The notes below the pieces were generated by a model that did no database searches, had not been told where the DNA came from, and worked only from the letters and a program-made list of their open reading frames with translations. A stretch of DNA of 64,000 bases, taken from assembly GCA_051744365.1 (NCBI GenBank), contig JBNJCX010000001.1, forward strand, positions 32,547 to 96,546. Direction: 5' to 3'. Each line of letters starts with the position of its first letter. Positions within the stretch are counted from its first letter, which is position 1. The position numbers and the translations under genes are program-made. Below are positions 53,632 to 61,806 of this stretch, one piece after another. The DNA comes from Gudongella sp051744365. Its GTDB lineage: Bacteria; Bacillota; Clostridia; Tissierellales; Tissierellaceae.

Positions 53632-54464
53632 AATCCTCCACCTCTTCCTTCCTTCTCCTTGTCAAATTTGGAGGTAAGAGCCATCGAAGCCAGGATAAAT
53701 GCCATTAGAATAATAGACATTGCTGAACCGAAGTGCCAGTCTCCTGTGTATCTGAATTGCTGCTCAATAAGGTTTCCTATGAGACTGGTCTTGTTTCCAC
53801 CCAGCAGACTGGAAATTACAAACGTACTGACTGCTGGAATAAATACCATGGTTATACCCGTTATGACACCTGGTAGACTAAGTGGAAATATAACCTTTGA
53901 AAATACCTTCCTTTTACTTGCACCCAGGTCTTCTGCTGCCTCAATTAGATTTCTATTCATTTTTGTCAAAATAGAAAATATGGGTAAAACCATAAATGGA
54001 AGAAAGTTATATACCATTCCAAGGAGTACAGCCGTATCATTATAAAGCAAATCAACACCCCCAAGTCCCACTAAAGCGAGGGCTTTAGTAAGAATTCCAT
54101 TTTTGCCGAGAAGTGTGAGCCAGGCATATGTCCTTAGGAGAAAGTTCATCCACATTGGTATTACAAACATCAGTACCATAATGTTTCTTATTTTAGGCTT
54201 TTCTCTGCTTATTATATATGCTATGGGATAACCCAGTACCAAGCATATCAAAGTTGATACAAGTGCCAGCTTAACAGATCTGTACAGGACTCCAAGGTAT
54301 ATGGGAGACATAAATCTCTTGAAATTATCAATGCTGAAAGTAAATGTTGACAGATTTTGACTGTCACCTGTGGTAAATGCGAAATAAAGCACCAGTAGAA
54401 GAGGAATCAGTATAAATATGCCTAGCCACAGGAAATATGGATAACCTATCCTGTTAAGCTTCAT
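53625..54464 (-). CDS. potB: Spermidine/putrescine ABC transporter permease PotB
   Basis: PotB is the second permease. ATG 54464 has a GGGGGAGAAGG site. Upstream in-frame starts lie inside potA. The protein has 279 residues with six membrane segments and the EAA loop EAAEDLGASKRKVFSKVIFPLSLPGV. The start overlaps potA by 11 bases. Confidence 0.95.
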   Translation of the reverse strand: MKLNRIGYPYFLWLGIFILIPLLLVLYFAFTTGDSQNLSTFTFSIDNFKRFMSPIYLGVLYRSVKLALVSTLICLVLGYPIAYIISREKPKIRNIMVLMFVIPMWMNFLLRTYAWLTLLGKNGILTKALALVGLGGVDLLYNDTAVLLGMVYNFLPFMVLPIFSILTKMNRNLIEAAEDLGASKRKVFSKVIFPLSLPGVITGITMVFIPAVSTFVISSLLGGNKTSLIGNLIEQQFRYTGDWHFGSAMSIILMAFILASMALTSKFDKEKEGRGGGLW

Positions 54465-55509
54465 CCTTCTCCCCCTTTTGCATGATATGGATGTTGTCTG
54501 GGATGACAATCATACCAACCTTCTCTCCGACATTCTTCATAATCGTTGAATGGACTGTCCAAGTGTAATCCTTATCCCTTACTTCCATTTCATAATGTAC
54601 TCCCTTGAATATTACACTTTCAACTACGCCTGAAATATACCCTCTATCTGCAGGTACAATGAGAAGATCTTCAGGTCTAATAACAACATCAACTGGCTCA
54701 TCGCCTGAGAATCCTTTATCCACACATTCGAATGTTCTTCTGGAAAATGAAACCTTAAAGTCTTCATTCATAATACCATTAATTATATTGCTTTCACCGA
54801 TAAACCTGGCTACAAATCTGTTGATGGGCTCGTTATATATATCAGTAGGAGTACCTATCTGTTGAATGCATCCCTTGTCCATAACCACTATTGTATCAGA
54901 CATTGTCAAAGCCTCTTCCTGATCGTGGGTTACATATACAAATGTAATCCCAACTCTTTTCTGAATTCTCTTCAGCTCAAGCTGCATTTCCTTTCTGAGC
55001 TTTAAATCCAATGCTCCCAGAGGTTCATCCAAAAGAAGCACCTTAGGCTCGTTTACCAATGCTCTTGCGATGGCAATTCTTTGCTGCTGCCCCCCACTGA
55101 GTGAGTCAATATCCCTGTTTTCAAAGCCTTCCAGATTAACCAATTTCAGCATCTTAGCAACCTTTTCCTCTATATCTTTATTGCTTGTTTTTTTGATTCT
55201 TAGACCGAAGGCAATATTCTCAAAAATATTCATATGAGGAAAAAGAGCATATTCTTGGAAAACCGTATTAATCTGTCTCCTGTAGGGAGGTATATCTGTA
55301 ATATCTTCTCCTTCAAACATTACCTTCCCCTCAGTTGGGGTCTCAAACCCGCCAATTATTCTCAATGTGGTGGTTTTGCCACAACCACTGGGTCCCAGCA
55401 ATGTCAGAAATTCATTTTTTCTTATATAGATGTTGATATTTTCAAGAACCGGGGTATCTCCAAACTTCTTGTATATATCCATTAAATCGATTGCATGTGT
55501 TGTTGTCAT
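54454..55509 (-). CDS. potA: Spermidine/putrescine ABC transporter ATPase PotA
   Basis: PotA is the ATPase of the polyamine importer. The protein has 351 residues. Walker A is GPSGCGKTT near residue 38. The signature LSGGQQQRIAIARA and Walker B VLLLDEPLGALD follow, then His in YVTHDQEEAL. A C-terminal TOBE-type domain ends the protein. It lies 10 bases after the regulator gene. Confidence 0.96.
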   Translation of the reverse strand: MTTTHAIDLMDIYKKFGDTPVLENINIYIRKNEFLTLLGPSGCGKTTTLRIIGGFETPTEGKVMFEGEDITDIPPYRRQINTVFQEYALFPHMNIFENIAFGLRIKKTSNKDIEEKVAKMLKLVNLEGFENRDIDSLSGGQQQRIAIARALVNEPKVLLLDEPLGALDLKLRKEMQLELKRIQKRVGITFVYVTHDQEEALTMSDTIVVMDKGCIQQIGTPTDIYNEPINRFVARFIGESNIINGIMNEDFKVSFSRRTFECVDKGFSGDEPVDVVIRPEDLLIVPADRGYISGVVESVIFKGVHYEMEVRDKDYTWTVHSTIMKNVGEKVGMIVIPDNIHIMQKGEKDEA

Positions 55510-55519
55510 AATACCCCTC

Positions 55520-56059
55520 CTAAAAATTTGGTGGCGTACTTACCCATATTAGGGATGCTTCTGCCTTGCCTGCATTTTCAATATAATGATTGCTGTTTGT
55601 TTTATAGTAAAAGCTCTCACCTTTTCTTACTTTATATTTCTCATTTCCAAGATAAAGATATATTGATCCCTGAAGAACGTATCCAAACTCCTCGCCTTCA
55701 TGAGGATAATCTTCTTTTGTCCTACCATCCTGGGATAGGATTACCATTATGGGCTCCATAGCATTTTTCTGTGCATTTGGAATTATCCAATGCAGTACGT
55801 ATTTCAACTCCTCATTCACAGTCTCAAATACATCATCCTTGCGGAATACAATCTTCTCTTCCTCAGCCTCATTAAAAAAGTCCTTCAGGTTTGTCCCCAA
55901 GCCTTCCAGTATATCCACAAGAGTTGCTATTGAAGGTGATGTAAGATCTCTTTCCACCTGGGATATAAATCCTTTTGTCAATTCACACCGGTCAGCCAAC
56001 TCCTCCTGGGTAAGATTTTTTTTGACTCTGATGGCCTTGATTTTTTCTCCTATATTCAT
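55520..56059 (-). CDS. HTH (XRE)-cupin transcriptional regulator, probable polyamine repressor
   Basis: The protein has 179 residues from ATG 56059, chosen for the GGAGG site. An N-terminal XRE helix-turn-helix (about 1-60) includes LTQEELADRCELTKGFISQVE. A C-terminal cupin sensor (about 105-175) has EGEEFGYVLQGSIYLYLGNEKYKVRKGESFYY. The architecture matches PuuR-type regulators. It leads the potABCD operon with a 10-base gap, so it probably senses polyamines and represses its own operon. The repeated ACTAAACANNNAGTTTA sites upstream are the likely operators. Ligand and mode are inference. Confidence 0.88.
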   Translation of the reverse strand: MNIGEKIKAIRVKKNLTQEELADRCELTKGFISQVERDLTSPSIATLVDILEGLGTNLKDFFNEAEEEKIVFRKDDVFETVNEELKYVLHWIIPNAQKNAMEPIMVILSQDGRTKEDYPHEGEEFGYVLQGSIYLYLGNEKYKVRKGESFYYKTNSNHYIENAGKAEASLIWVSTPPNF

Positions 56060-56074
56060 GGCAACCTCCACTTC

Positions 56075-56091
56075 ACTAAACAAATAGTTTA
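56075..56091. promoter_or_regulatory. Operator-like repeat, proximal copy
   Basis: ACTAAACA-AAT-AGTTTA, between the -10 and the regulator's start codon, downstream of the predicted start of transcription. It shares 14 of 17 positions with the distal copy. Confidence 0.6.
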
Positions 56092-56096
56092 AATCT

Positions 56097-56104
56097 ACTA
56101 AACA
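56097..56104. promoter_or_regulatory. Operator-like half site
   Basis: ACTAAACA, the left half of the repeat, without a matching right half. It starts 22 bases after the start of the proximal copy, about two helical turns. Confidence 0.45.
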
Positions 56105-56115
56105 TCTACCACAAT

Positions 56116-56144
56116 ATTATAGATTAGAGCTCATATGGTGTCAA
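56116..56144 (-). promoter_or_regulatory. Perfect consensus promoter of the regulator-pot operon
   Basis: TTGACA (56139-56144), 17 bases, TATAAT (56116-56121) on the minus strand: a full match to the sigma-A consensus. Such a strong promoter normally needs repression, which fits the flanking operators. Confidence 0.88.
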
Positions 56145-56207
56145 CCCATATCCATATTTAAATTCAAGCATTCATAATCGGATTTTATCTTTTCTTATGT
56201 CGAAAAG

Positions 56208-56224
56208 TAAACTTTATGTTTAGT
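56208..56224. promoter_or_regulatory. Operator-like repeat, distal copy
   Basis: Read on the minus strand: ACTAAACA-TAA-AGTTTA. It lies about 130 bases from the proximal copy on the other side of the promoter, so DNA looping is possible. Confidence 0.55.
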
Positions 56225-56233
56225 ATATTGCAA

Positions 56234-56256
56234 TCAAAAAGAGCCTTTCGGCTCTT
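56234..56256 (-). terminator. Terminator after thiI
   Basis: AAGAGCC, loop TTTC, GGCTCTT is followed on the minus strand by TTTTTGATTG. It ends the LUD-desulfurase-thiI transcript. Confidence 0.8.
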
Positions 56257-56288
56257 GAATTTAACAATTGTGTGAAAATTATCATAAT

Positions 56289-57455
56289 TTATTCAATATT
56301 GAATATCTTCATGCCATCAATAGCATCCTGAATCAGTTCATCTATTGACAGCGGTTCCTCTGACCTTTCAATATCTTCCAGCTTCGGCCTTGTTACAGGA
56401 TGCTTCGGCAGGAATACGCTGCAGCAATCCTCAAAGGGTTTGATTGATGTTTCATAGGTCTCAATTTCCTTTGATATTTCAATAATATCAACTTTGTCCA
56501 TTCCTACCAGAGGTCTCAGTATGGGCATCTGAACCGACCTGTTTATAACATCGATGCTATAGATTGTCTGACTGGCCACCTGCCCCAGATTCTCACCGGT
56601 TATTAGAATCTGATAGCCTCTACTTTTGCTGACTTTCTCAGCAATTCTCATCATAAACCTTCTGGAAAGTATGGTCATCTCATCCTCTGGACAGTTCTTG
56701 TTGATTTCCTTCTGTATGTTCAGCAGGTTAATACTGTATACCTTCATAGGTCCTGAATATATGGACATTATTTTTGCAAGGTCCATTACCTTTTCTTCTG
56801 CACGCTGTGAAGTAAAAGGGTACGAATGAAAATGAATCGCATCAACCTCAACACCCCTTTTAGCTATCATAAATCCTGCCACAGGACTGTCAATTCCTCC
56901 TGAAAGCAGCAGAAGTCCCTTCCCATTTGTTCCTATTGGAAGCCCTCTGTATGCTTCCGTCCGATCTATATATACATAACCTCTTTCCTTTATATCAACA
57001 TATAGCTTAAAGTCAGGATTATGAACATCCACCTTGAGATTTTCAAAATTCTTTAGGACATACCCACCTACATCTCTCGAAATCTCAGGTGATTTTAGTG
57101 GATATCTCTTGTCCGACCTGATGGTATCAACCTTGAAGGTGTGAATACCTTCTTTTGGAAGCTTTTCTGCCACAAGTGTCAACCCAGCTTCCCTGATGTC
57201 TTCCATTTCCCTACTTGTCCTTATGCACGGACTTATATATACCAATCCAAAAACACTTTTCAGTCTTTTAATTGCGGCTTCCTGTTTATTTTCCAGACCT
57301 TCAATATATATTTTCCCCTGTTCCTTGTATATTCTGTGTTCTCCAAGGTCACTCAGGACTCTCCTCATATTCTTTATCAATCTGTCCTCGAAATATTTCC
57401 TGTTCAAGCCCTTGAGAACTACCTCCCCCAGACTTGCACTAATGACTCTTTCCAA
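56289..57455 (-). CDS. thiI: tRNA 4-thiouridine synthase ThiI (without rhodanese domain)
   Basis: ThiI adenylates U8 of tRNA for sulfur insertion and can supply thiazole sulfur. The protein has 388 residues: an N-terminal ferredoxin-like/THUMP region (1-165) and an ATP pyrophosphatase domain with LLLSGGIDSPVAGF near residue 180. It ends soon after that domain, so it lacks the C-terminal rhodanese domain of E. coli ThiI. Sulfur must come from the cysteine desulfurase encoded four bases upstream, as in the Bacillus NifZ-ThiI pair. Confidence 0.95.
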   Translation of the reverse strand: MERVISASLGEVVLKGLNRKYFEDRLIKNMRRVLSDLGEHRIYKEQGKIYIEGLENKQEAAIKRLKSVFGLVYISPCIRTSREMEDIREAGLTLVAEKLPKEGIHTFKVDTIRSDKRYPLKSPEISRDVGGYVLKNFENLKVDVHNPDFKLYVDIKERGYVYIDRTEAYRGLPIGTNGKGLLLLSGGIDSPVAGFMIAKRGVEVDAIHFHSYPFTSQRAEEKVMDLAKIMSIYSGPMKVYSINLLNIQKEINKNCPEDEMTILSRRFMMRIAEKVSKSRGYQILITGENLGQVASQTIYSIDVINRSVQMPILRPLVGMDKVDIIEISKEIETYETSIKPFEDCCSVFLPKHPVTRPKLEDIERSEEPLSIDELIQDAIDGMKIFNIE

Positions 57456-57459
57456 CTTA

Positions 57460-58614
57460 TCATCTCCTCATGATACTCCTTACATCTTCAACAGAGGACT
57501 TAAGCACCTCCACTGTTCGAGCAACATCCTCCTCACTTATTTCGTGTGAAAAGCATATCCTAAGGGTTCCTTCAATATAATTGTCATCCAGTCCTATTGC
57601 CTTAAGAACATGGCTTTTACCGGCTCCCTTTGATGAACATGCAGACGTCGTGGATACAAAGATATTTTCCTGCTCCAGATAATGTAAAAGAACCTCTCCC
57701 CTTGTCCAGCCGATGGATATGTTCAGGATATAAGGTGTGGACAGCTTTCCCTTGGGACTGTTTACCAGCACATCGTCAATTTGCTCAAGTATCATATCTG
57801 TCATTTTGTCCTTCAACAGAGAAATGGATTCAGTTTCTTCAGCACCTTTTTCACACAAAACTCTTACAGCTTCACCAAAACCTGCAATACCAGGTATATT
57901 TTCAGTTCCTGACCTTATCCCATTCTCCTGATTTCCTCCGAATACCACAGGCTCAATCCTGGCCTTGCTGCTTATGTAGAGTCCCCCCACTCCCTTCGGA
58001 CCGTGAACTTTATGACCACTAAAGGAATAAGTATCCACGCCTGGCCCTATGAGCGAAAATGGTATCTTGCCAAATGACTGTACACCATCCAGGTGAAAGT
58101 GCGGTCTTTTTTCCTGTTTTGAAAGCAGTTTTCCTATAGCATCAATATCCTGTATGGTCCCTATCTCATTGTTGACATGGATAATCGAAACCAGTATTGT
58201 TTCATCACATAGTTCGTCTTCCAGTCTACTCATGTCTATTCGTCCATTCCTGTCGTTGGGAATCCACGACACCCTGAAACCTTGTTTTTCGTAATTCCTT
58301 ATTGTATTCATCACTGCAGGATGCTCAATCATTGTAGTTATAATATGGTTGCCTCTGTTCTTCCTGGCCTTCAATAAGCCCTGGATAGCAAGATTATTAC
58401 TTTCAGTACCTCCTGAAGTGAAGAATATATCCTTTGAATTTACACCCAGATAATCGGAGATAATATTGCGGGCATCTTTTAAAACCTTTTCTGCATCCAT
58501 CCCTAGACTGTGAAGTGATGAGGGGTTGCCAAAGATCGTCTTCAAGGTCTCCGTCATCCTCATGATAACACTATCTCTTGGTCTCGTAGTGGAACAATTA
58601 TCCAGATAAATCAA
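57460..58614 (-). CDS. Cysteine desulfurase (NifS/IscS family), ThiI partner
   Basis: This PLP enzyme removes sulfur from cysteine and holds it as a persulfide. The protein has 384 residues, the typical length. The PLP lysine is in SFSGHKVHGPKG near residue 197, with the PLP His in HLDGVQSFG. The active-site Cys is in TTSACSSKGAGKSHVL near residue 325. It is coupled to thiI, so tRNA thiolation is the most likely job. No Fe-S scaffold gene is nearby. Confidence 0.93.
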   Translation of the reverse strand: MIYLDNCSTTRPRDSVIMRMTETLKTIFGNPSSLHSLGMDAEKVLKDARNIISDYLGVNSKDIFFTSGGTESNNLAIQGLLKARKNRGNHIITTMIEHPAVMNTIRNYEKQGFRVSWIPNDRNGRIDMSRLEDELCDETILVSIIHVNNEIGTIQDIDAIGKLLSKQEKRPHFHLDGVQSFGKIPFSLIGPGVDTYSFSGHKVHGPKGVGGLYISSKARIEPVVFGGNQENGIRSGTENIPGIAGFGEAVRVLCEKGAEETESISLLKDKMTDMILEQIDDVLVNSPKGKLSTPYILNISIGWTRGEVLLHYLEQENIFVSTTSACSSKGAGKSHVLKAIGLDDNYIEGTLRICFSHEISEEDVARTVEVLKSSVEDVRSIMRR

Positions 58615-58625
58615 ATTTTCACCTC

Positions 58626-59219
58626 TTAATATCCCATTTCCTCATTTATAAGATAAACATAAATCTGAGTTCCATTGGGATTCTTACTTAGTATAGTCTC
58701 TGCCTTACATATTCTGTCATTGGAGTCGCAATCGCTACATACACCAGTATATACGCAAGGAGTGGTCAGATTCAGTCTTTTTGCATTAAGTGGTGCTGCA
58801 ACAGTCTCAATTCTTTTAAAAGCCTCCTCAACATTCTTGCATATCTTGTTCTTGCCTGCAAGAATATATACTCTCTCATGACCGTATATCATTGATGCAA
58901 CCCTATTACCTGTTCCATCCTTGTTTACAAGCTTCCCATCCTCAGTTACAGCATTGGAGCTTGCAAGGTAAACTGTTGAATTCACAGCATTTTTCAATGC
59001 ATCCTTTTTGTCCTCTGCCTTCCAATGCCAGTATGTATTGTTTCCACTTTCCACAAGCTTCTCATAAATGCCCATGTCCAGTATTGTCATTGATCCTCCA
59101 ATTCCGACTGAATCGGTTGAGTTAATCTCCCCAAGCAAATGTTCCCTGGCATCCATTGAATTTTCAAATTGCATCGCCTTAAACCCGTTTTTTTCAAGAG
59201 CCTTGATAGTTTTATCCAT
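58626..59219 (-). CDS. LUD domain (DUF162) protein
   Basis: The protein has 197 residues, a stand-alone LUD domain like that of LutC-type lactate-utilisation proteins. The N-terminal GIGGSMTILDMGIYEKL and the later AVTEDGKLVNKDGTGNRVASM are family signatures. Cys residues near the end (TPCVYTGVCSDCDSNDRICK) could bind metal. The reaction is unknown. It is first in the unit with the cysteine desulfurase and thiI. Confidence 0.85.
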   Translation of the reverse strand: MDKTIKALEKNGFKAMQFENSMDAREHLLGEINSTDSVGIGGSMTILDMGIYEKLVESGNNTYWHWKAEDKKDALKNAVNSTVYLASSNAVTEDGKLVNKDGTGNRVASMIYGHERVYILAGKNKICKNVEEAFKRIETVAAPLNAKRLNLTTPCVYTGVCSDCDSNDRICKAETILSKNPNGTQIYVYLINEEMGY

Positions 59220-59247
59220 TATTTATCCCTCCTTTCTCATTATTTTT

Positions 59248-59253
59248 ATTATA
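59248..59253 (-). promoter_or_regulatory. -10 element of the LUD-desulfurase-thiI unit
   Basis: TATAAT on the minus strand, preceded by TGT (extended -10), 28 bases before the LUD start. No clear -35. Confidence 0.5.
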
Positions 59254-59279
59254 ACATGATTCCAATGTAATTTACTCTC

Positions 59280-59293
59280 TTTTAGGCCTAAAA
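59280..59293. repeat. 14-bp palindrome TTTTAGGCCTAAAA
   Basis: A perfect 14-bp palindrome close upstream of the LUD -10, near where a -35 would lie. Confidence 0.5.
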
Positions 59294-59297
59294 TTGT

Positions 59298-59320
59298 TAA
59301 ATGATATACTTTATCATTTA
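59298..59320. repeat. Inverted repeat TAAATGATA-N5-TATCATTTA
   Basis: Nine perfect base pairs with a five-base spacer between the LUD promoter and the plus-strand small-transcript promoter. Four bases separate it from the -35 at 59324. It looks like a regulator site for both directions. Confidence 0.5.
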
Positions 59321-59323
59321 GTA

Positions 59324-59352
59324 TTGCATTGCATTAACATATTTGTTATAAT
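59324..59352 (+). promoter_or_regulatory. Strong promoter of the small transcript
   Basis: TTGCAT (59324-59329), 17 bases, TATAAT (59347-59352) preceded by TGT. Transcription would begin near 59359. Confidence 0.75.
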
Positions 59353-59358
59353 CTATAT

Positions 59359-59478
59359 GAGGTTATCCCCCTGGTAACCTTGAGTTAGATCTCTATTCCC
59401 AATACCCCTTTTGAACGGTTATGTTCCATCCTATTCTTTATAGGATGAAAGGCTCCAATTTTGGAGCCTTCTTTTTTG
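59359..59478 (+). ncRNA. Unassigned ~120-nt transcript (small RNA or terminated leader of asparaginase)
   Basis: Between a strong promoter and a strong terminator lie about 120 bases with no ORF. A hairpin AGGTTA/TAACCT (59360-59380) and a hairpin CATCCTAT/ATAGGATG (59428-59447) precede the terminator. GGTTA occurs again at 59417-59421 and could pair with TAACC of the first hairpin, allowing two folds. The next gene on this strand, asparaginase, starts 113 bases past the terminator, so this may be a stand-alone RNA or an attenuator/riboswitch leader. I find no T-box, SRP, tmRNA or 6S signature. Confidence 0.55.
59449..59477 (+). terminator. Terminator of the small transcript
   Basis: AAGGCTCCAA, TT, TTGGAGCCTT followed by CTTTTTT: a 10-bp inverted repeat with a U tract. 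Confidence 0.9.
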
Positions 59479-59590
59479 TTGAAGGTTTTCTCCGTTTGTG
59501 TTACGATTTTCTTAACATATAGATAGCTTGTTTTCTATAAAGATTACTCCGTGAGAATTCTCCTGTTATTGATACTGAGGAGGTAGCCAG

Positions 59591-60577
59591 ATGAGAAAAA
59601 AAATAGCAATAATCTTTACAGGCGGAACAATTGCAATGAAAATTGATCCTAAACTGCATGCAGCAATACCGGCACTGAATGCTGACGAAATTGTTAGCAA
59701 CCTTAAAAACATCGAGGATATTGCAGATTTTAAGATAATCAACTATGCAAACCTCCCCAGTCCACATATAACTCCTTCCATAATGATGGAAATCTATCAT
59801 CTTGTTTCAGAAAATCTATCTGACCCCACTATAGACGGTGTAATCATAACTCATGGTACAGACACAATGGAGGAAACTGCATATATGCTGGACTTATTGG
59901 TTGATTCTGATAAACCTGTAGTACTGGTAGGAGCCATGAGAAACTTCTCTGAGCTTGGTTATGATGGTTCAAGCAATCTTTCTGCCGCCATATGTACTGC
60001 CGCATCTGACCAATCAAAGGGAAGAGGCGTGCTTGTGGTAATGAACAATGAGGTCAATGCAGCCAGCCAGGTAACAAAAACCAATACTCTTTCACTAGAC
60101 ACGTTCAAGTCACCTGAATTCGGTCCTCTAGGCATAGTTGACAATGATGAGGTCATTTACTATAGAAGTATAGTTTCGAAACAGATATTGGGTTCAGAAA
60201 AGCTGGAGGAAAAAGTTGCCTTGATAAAATCAGGTGCAGGCATGGAATCTGATATGATTGACTTCTGTATTGATAGTGGCTACAAGGGAATAGTCATCGA
60301 AGCAATGGGTAGAGGCAATCTACCTCCCGCAGTGGTTCCTGGTATAAAAAGAGCTATAGAAAAGAATATTCCGATTGTACTTGTTTCAAGATGCAATACG
60401 GGCAGAGTTCTATATACCTATGGATATGAAGGCGGCGGAAAGCAATTAAGGGATATGGGGGTTATCTTCGGAGGAAACCTGCCCGGCCAAAAGGCAAGGA
60501 TGAAGCTTATGCTGATTCTTGGAAAAACAAATGATTACGAAGAAACGAAGGAATTGTTCGAATCCAATCTATACTGA
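59591..60577 (+). CDS. L-asparaginase, type I
   Basis: This enzyme hydrolyses asparagine to aspartate and ammonia. The protein has 328 residues without a signal peptide, so it is cytoplasmic. Catalytic threonines are T13 in FTGGTIAMK and the one in HGTDTMEETAY near residue 90. A conserved Lys region follows. ATG 59591 has a GAGGAGGT site. The 113-base stretch between the upstream terminator and this gene shows no strong promoter (only a TATAAA-like -10 near 59538), so expression may depend on read-through of that terminator. Confidence 0.93.
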   Translation: MRKKIAIIFTGGTIAMKIDPKLHAAIPALNADEIVSNLKNIEDIADFKIINYANLPSPHITPSIMMEIYHLVSENLSDPTIDGVIITHGTDTMEETAYMLDLLVDSDKPVVLVGAMRNFSELGYDGSSNLSAAICTAASDQSKGRGVLVVMNNEVNAASQVTKTNTLSLDTFKSPEFGPLGIVDNDEVIYYRSIVSKQILGSEKLEEKVALIKSGAGMESDMIDFCIDSGYKGIVIEAMGRGNLPPAVVPGIKRAIEKNIPIVLVSRCNTGRVLYTYGYEGGGKQLRDMGVIFGGNLPGQKARMKLMLILGKTNDYEETKELFESNLY

Positions 60578-60581
60578 ATTT

Positions 60582-60608
60582 ATAGGCGCCCAAAGGCGCC
60601 TATTTCAT
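60582..60608. terminator. Terminator between asparaginase and threonine synthase genes
   Basis: ATAGGCGCC, loop CAAA, GGCGCCTAT. It lies just after the asparaginase stop and overlaps the thrC stop, serving both converging genes. The T tracts are weak. Confidence 0.7.
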
Positions 60609-61796
60609 TACGTTATCAAGATTTTCTATGTCGCAGCTCTCAACCTTCATATTATGATATTTCAAGCTTTCAGTGAATTTTAAACCTGATGCAGTGGCTA
60701 TACATACAATATCAGCAGTTTCAGAAATGACTCCCTCGTTTATGAGCTTATTGGCAGCAGCCAGTGATGTTGCAGAAGCAGGTTGCACAAAAATTCCTGA
60801 TGCAGCAAGAATTTTCTGATGGCTGATTATATCTTCATCAGTAATATCCACTACCATTCCCTTATTGCCAGAAACCAACCTCAGGACCTGGTTTCCACTG
60901 GGTGGAAATGGATTCTCTATGGCATGGGCAATTGTCCCGTAATCCTCAAGAGGTTCGATGGTTTTCAATCCCGATTTGTACGCCCTTGCCACCGGGTTGC
61001 AGCCTCTTGCCTGAGATGCAACAAAGAACGGCATTCTGTCTGTTATTCCACTTGACATCAGCTCCCTGAAGCCTTTCTCGATACCTCTGAAATTACCACC
61101 TGCACTTGTAGGCACAATTACATAGTGAGGCACCTTCCCCCCAAGCTGTTCAAATATTTCAAAGGCAGTTGTTTTATAGCCTTCCACTCTGTATGGTGCA
61201 TCAGAGTTGATAAAATATATTCCGTTCTTATGACCAAGTCTGATGCTTTCGCTATATAGTTTTCTGTAGTTACCTTTGACCCTTATGAGCCTGGGGCCGT
61301 AGATTCCGATTGGACCAATCTTTTCCTCCGACATTTCGGCCTTTACAAGAATGATAGCCTCCATATTTGCCTTTGCAGCATAGGCTGCAACGGATGCTGC
61401 CATGTTTCCCGTAGAAACAGTCCCTACCCGAGCATATCCCATGTGTTTTGCATAAAGCACTCCTGTCAGGGTCCCTCTGTCCTTAAAAGACCATGTAGGA
61501 TTAACTCCCTCGTTCTTGATATGGATGTTTGTTCCTGCAATCCCTGATTTATTCGGATCCATATGCACCAGTGGAGTCATACCTTCACCTAGACTTACGG
61601 TTTCATTTAGCTCCAGAAACGGAAAGAATGATTTGTATCGTTTGAAAATCCCCTTCTCCATGGAATACTCAGCATCTATAATGCCATCCTTCACTTCTTC
61701 AAACTCCAACGGCTCGTTGCACTCTGTGCATCTTCCAGTGCTTGTTTCCGCATTGAATGATTTTCTGCAATTTGTACATATAAGTTTGTAATCCAT
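60600..61796 (-). CDS. thrC: Threonine synthase with N-terminal zinc ribbon
   Basis: This PLP enzyme converts O-phosphohomoserine to threonine. The protein has 398 residues. An N-terminal zinc ribbon has C7, C10, C23 and C26. The PLP lysine is K105 in TWSFKDRGT, and SAGGNFRG supplies the phosphate-binding Gly/Ser region. The zinc-ribbon form is common in archaea and many Clostridia. It lies 10 bases after an IclR regulator gene. No homoserine pathway genes are nearby, so a related substrate cannot be excluded. Confidence 0.9.
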   Translation of the reverse strand: MDYKLICTNCRKSFNAETSTGRCTECNEPLEFEEVKDGIIDAEYSMEKGIFKRYKSFFPFLELNETVSLGEGMTPLVHMDPNKSGIAGTNIHIKNEGVNPTWSFKDRGTLTGVLYAKHMGYARVGTVSTGNMAASVAAYAAKANMEAIILVKAEMSEEKIGPIGIYGPRLIRVKGNYRKLYSESIRLGHKNGIYFINSDAPYRVEGYKTTAFEIFEQLGGKVPHYVIVPTSAGGNFRGIEKGFRELMSSGITDRMPFFVASQARGCNPVARAYKSGLKTIEPLEDYGTIAHAIENPFPPSGNQVLRLVSGNKGMVVDITDEDIISHQKILAASGIFVQPASATSLAAANKLINEGVISETADIVCIATASGLKFTESLKYHNMKVESCDIENLDNVMK

Positions 61797-61806
61797 AATA
61801 TCCCCC

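Noticed and set aside
59298..59320. Fur or PerR box
   Set aside because: The outer TGATA/TATCA arms fit Fur, but the five central bases do not, and no iron-uptake gene is near. Kept only as an unassigned inverted repeat.
59359..59478. T-box, 6S, SRP or tmRNA identity for the small transcript
   Set aside because: No AGGGTGGNACCGCG block, no closing stem joining the two ends, no GGTGNTG/GGNAA SRP hairpin and no tRNA-like ends.
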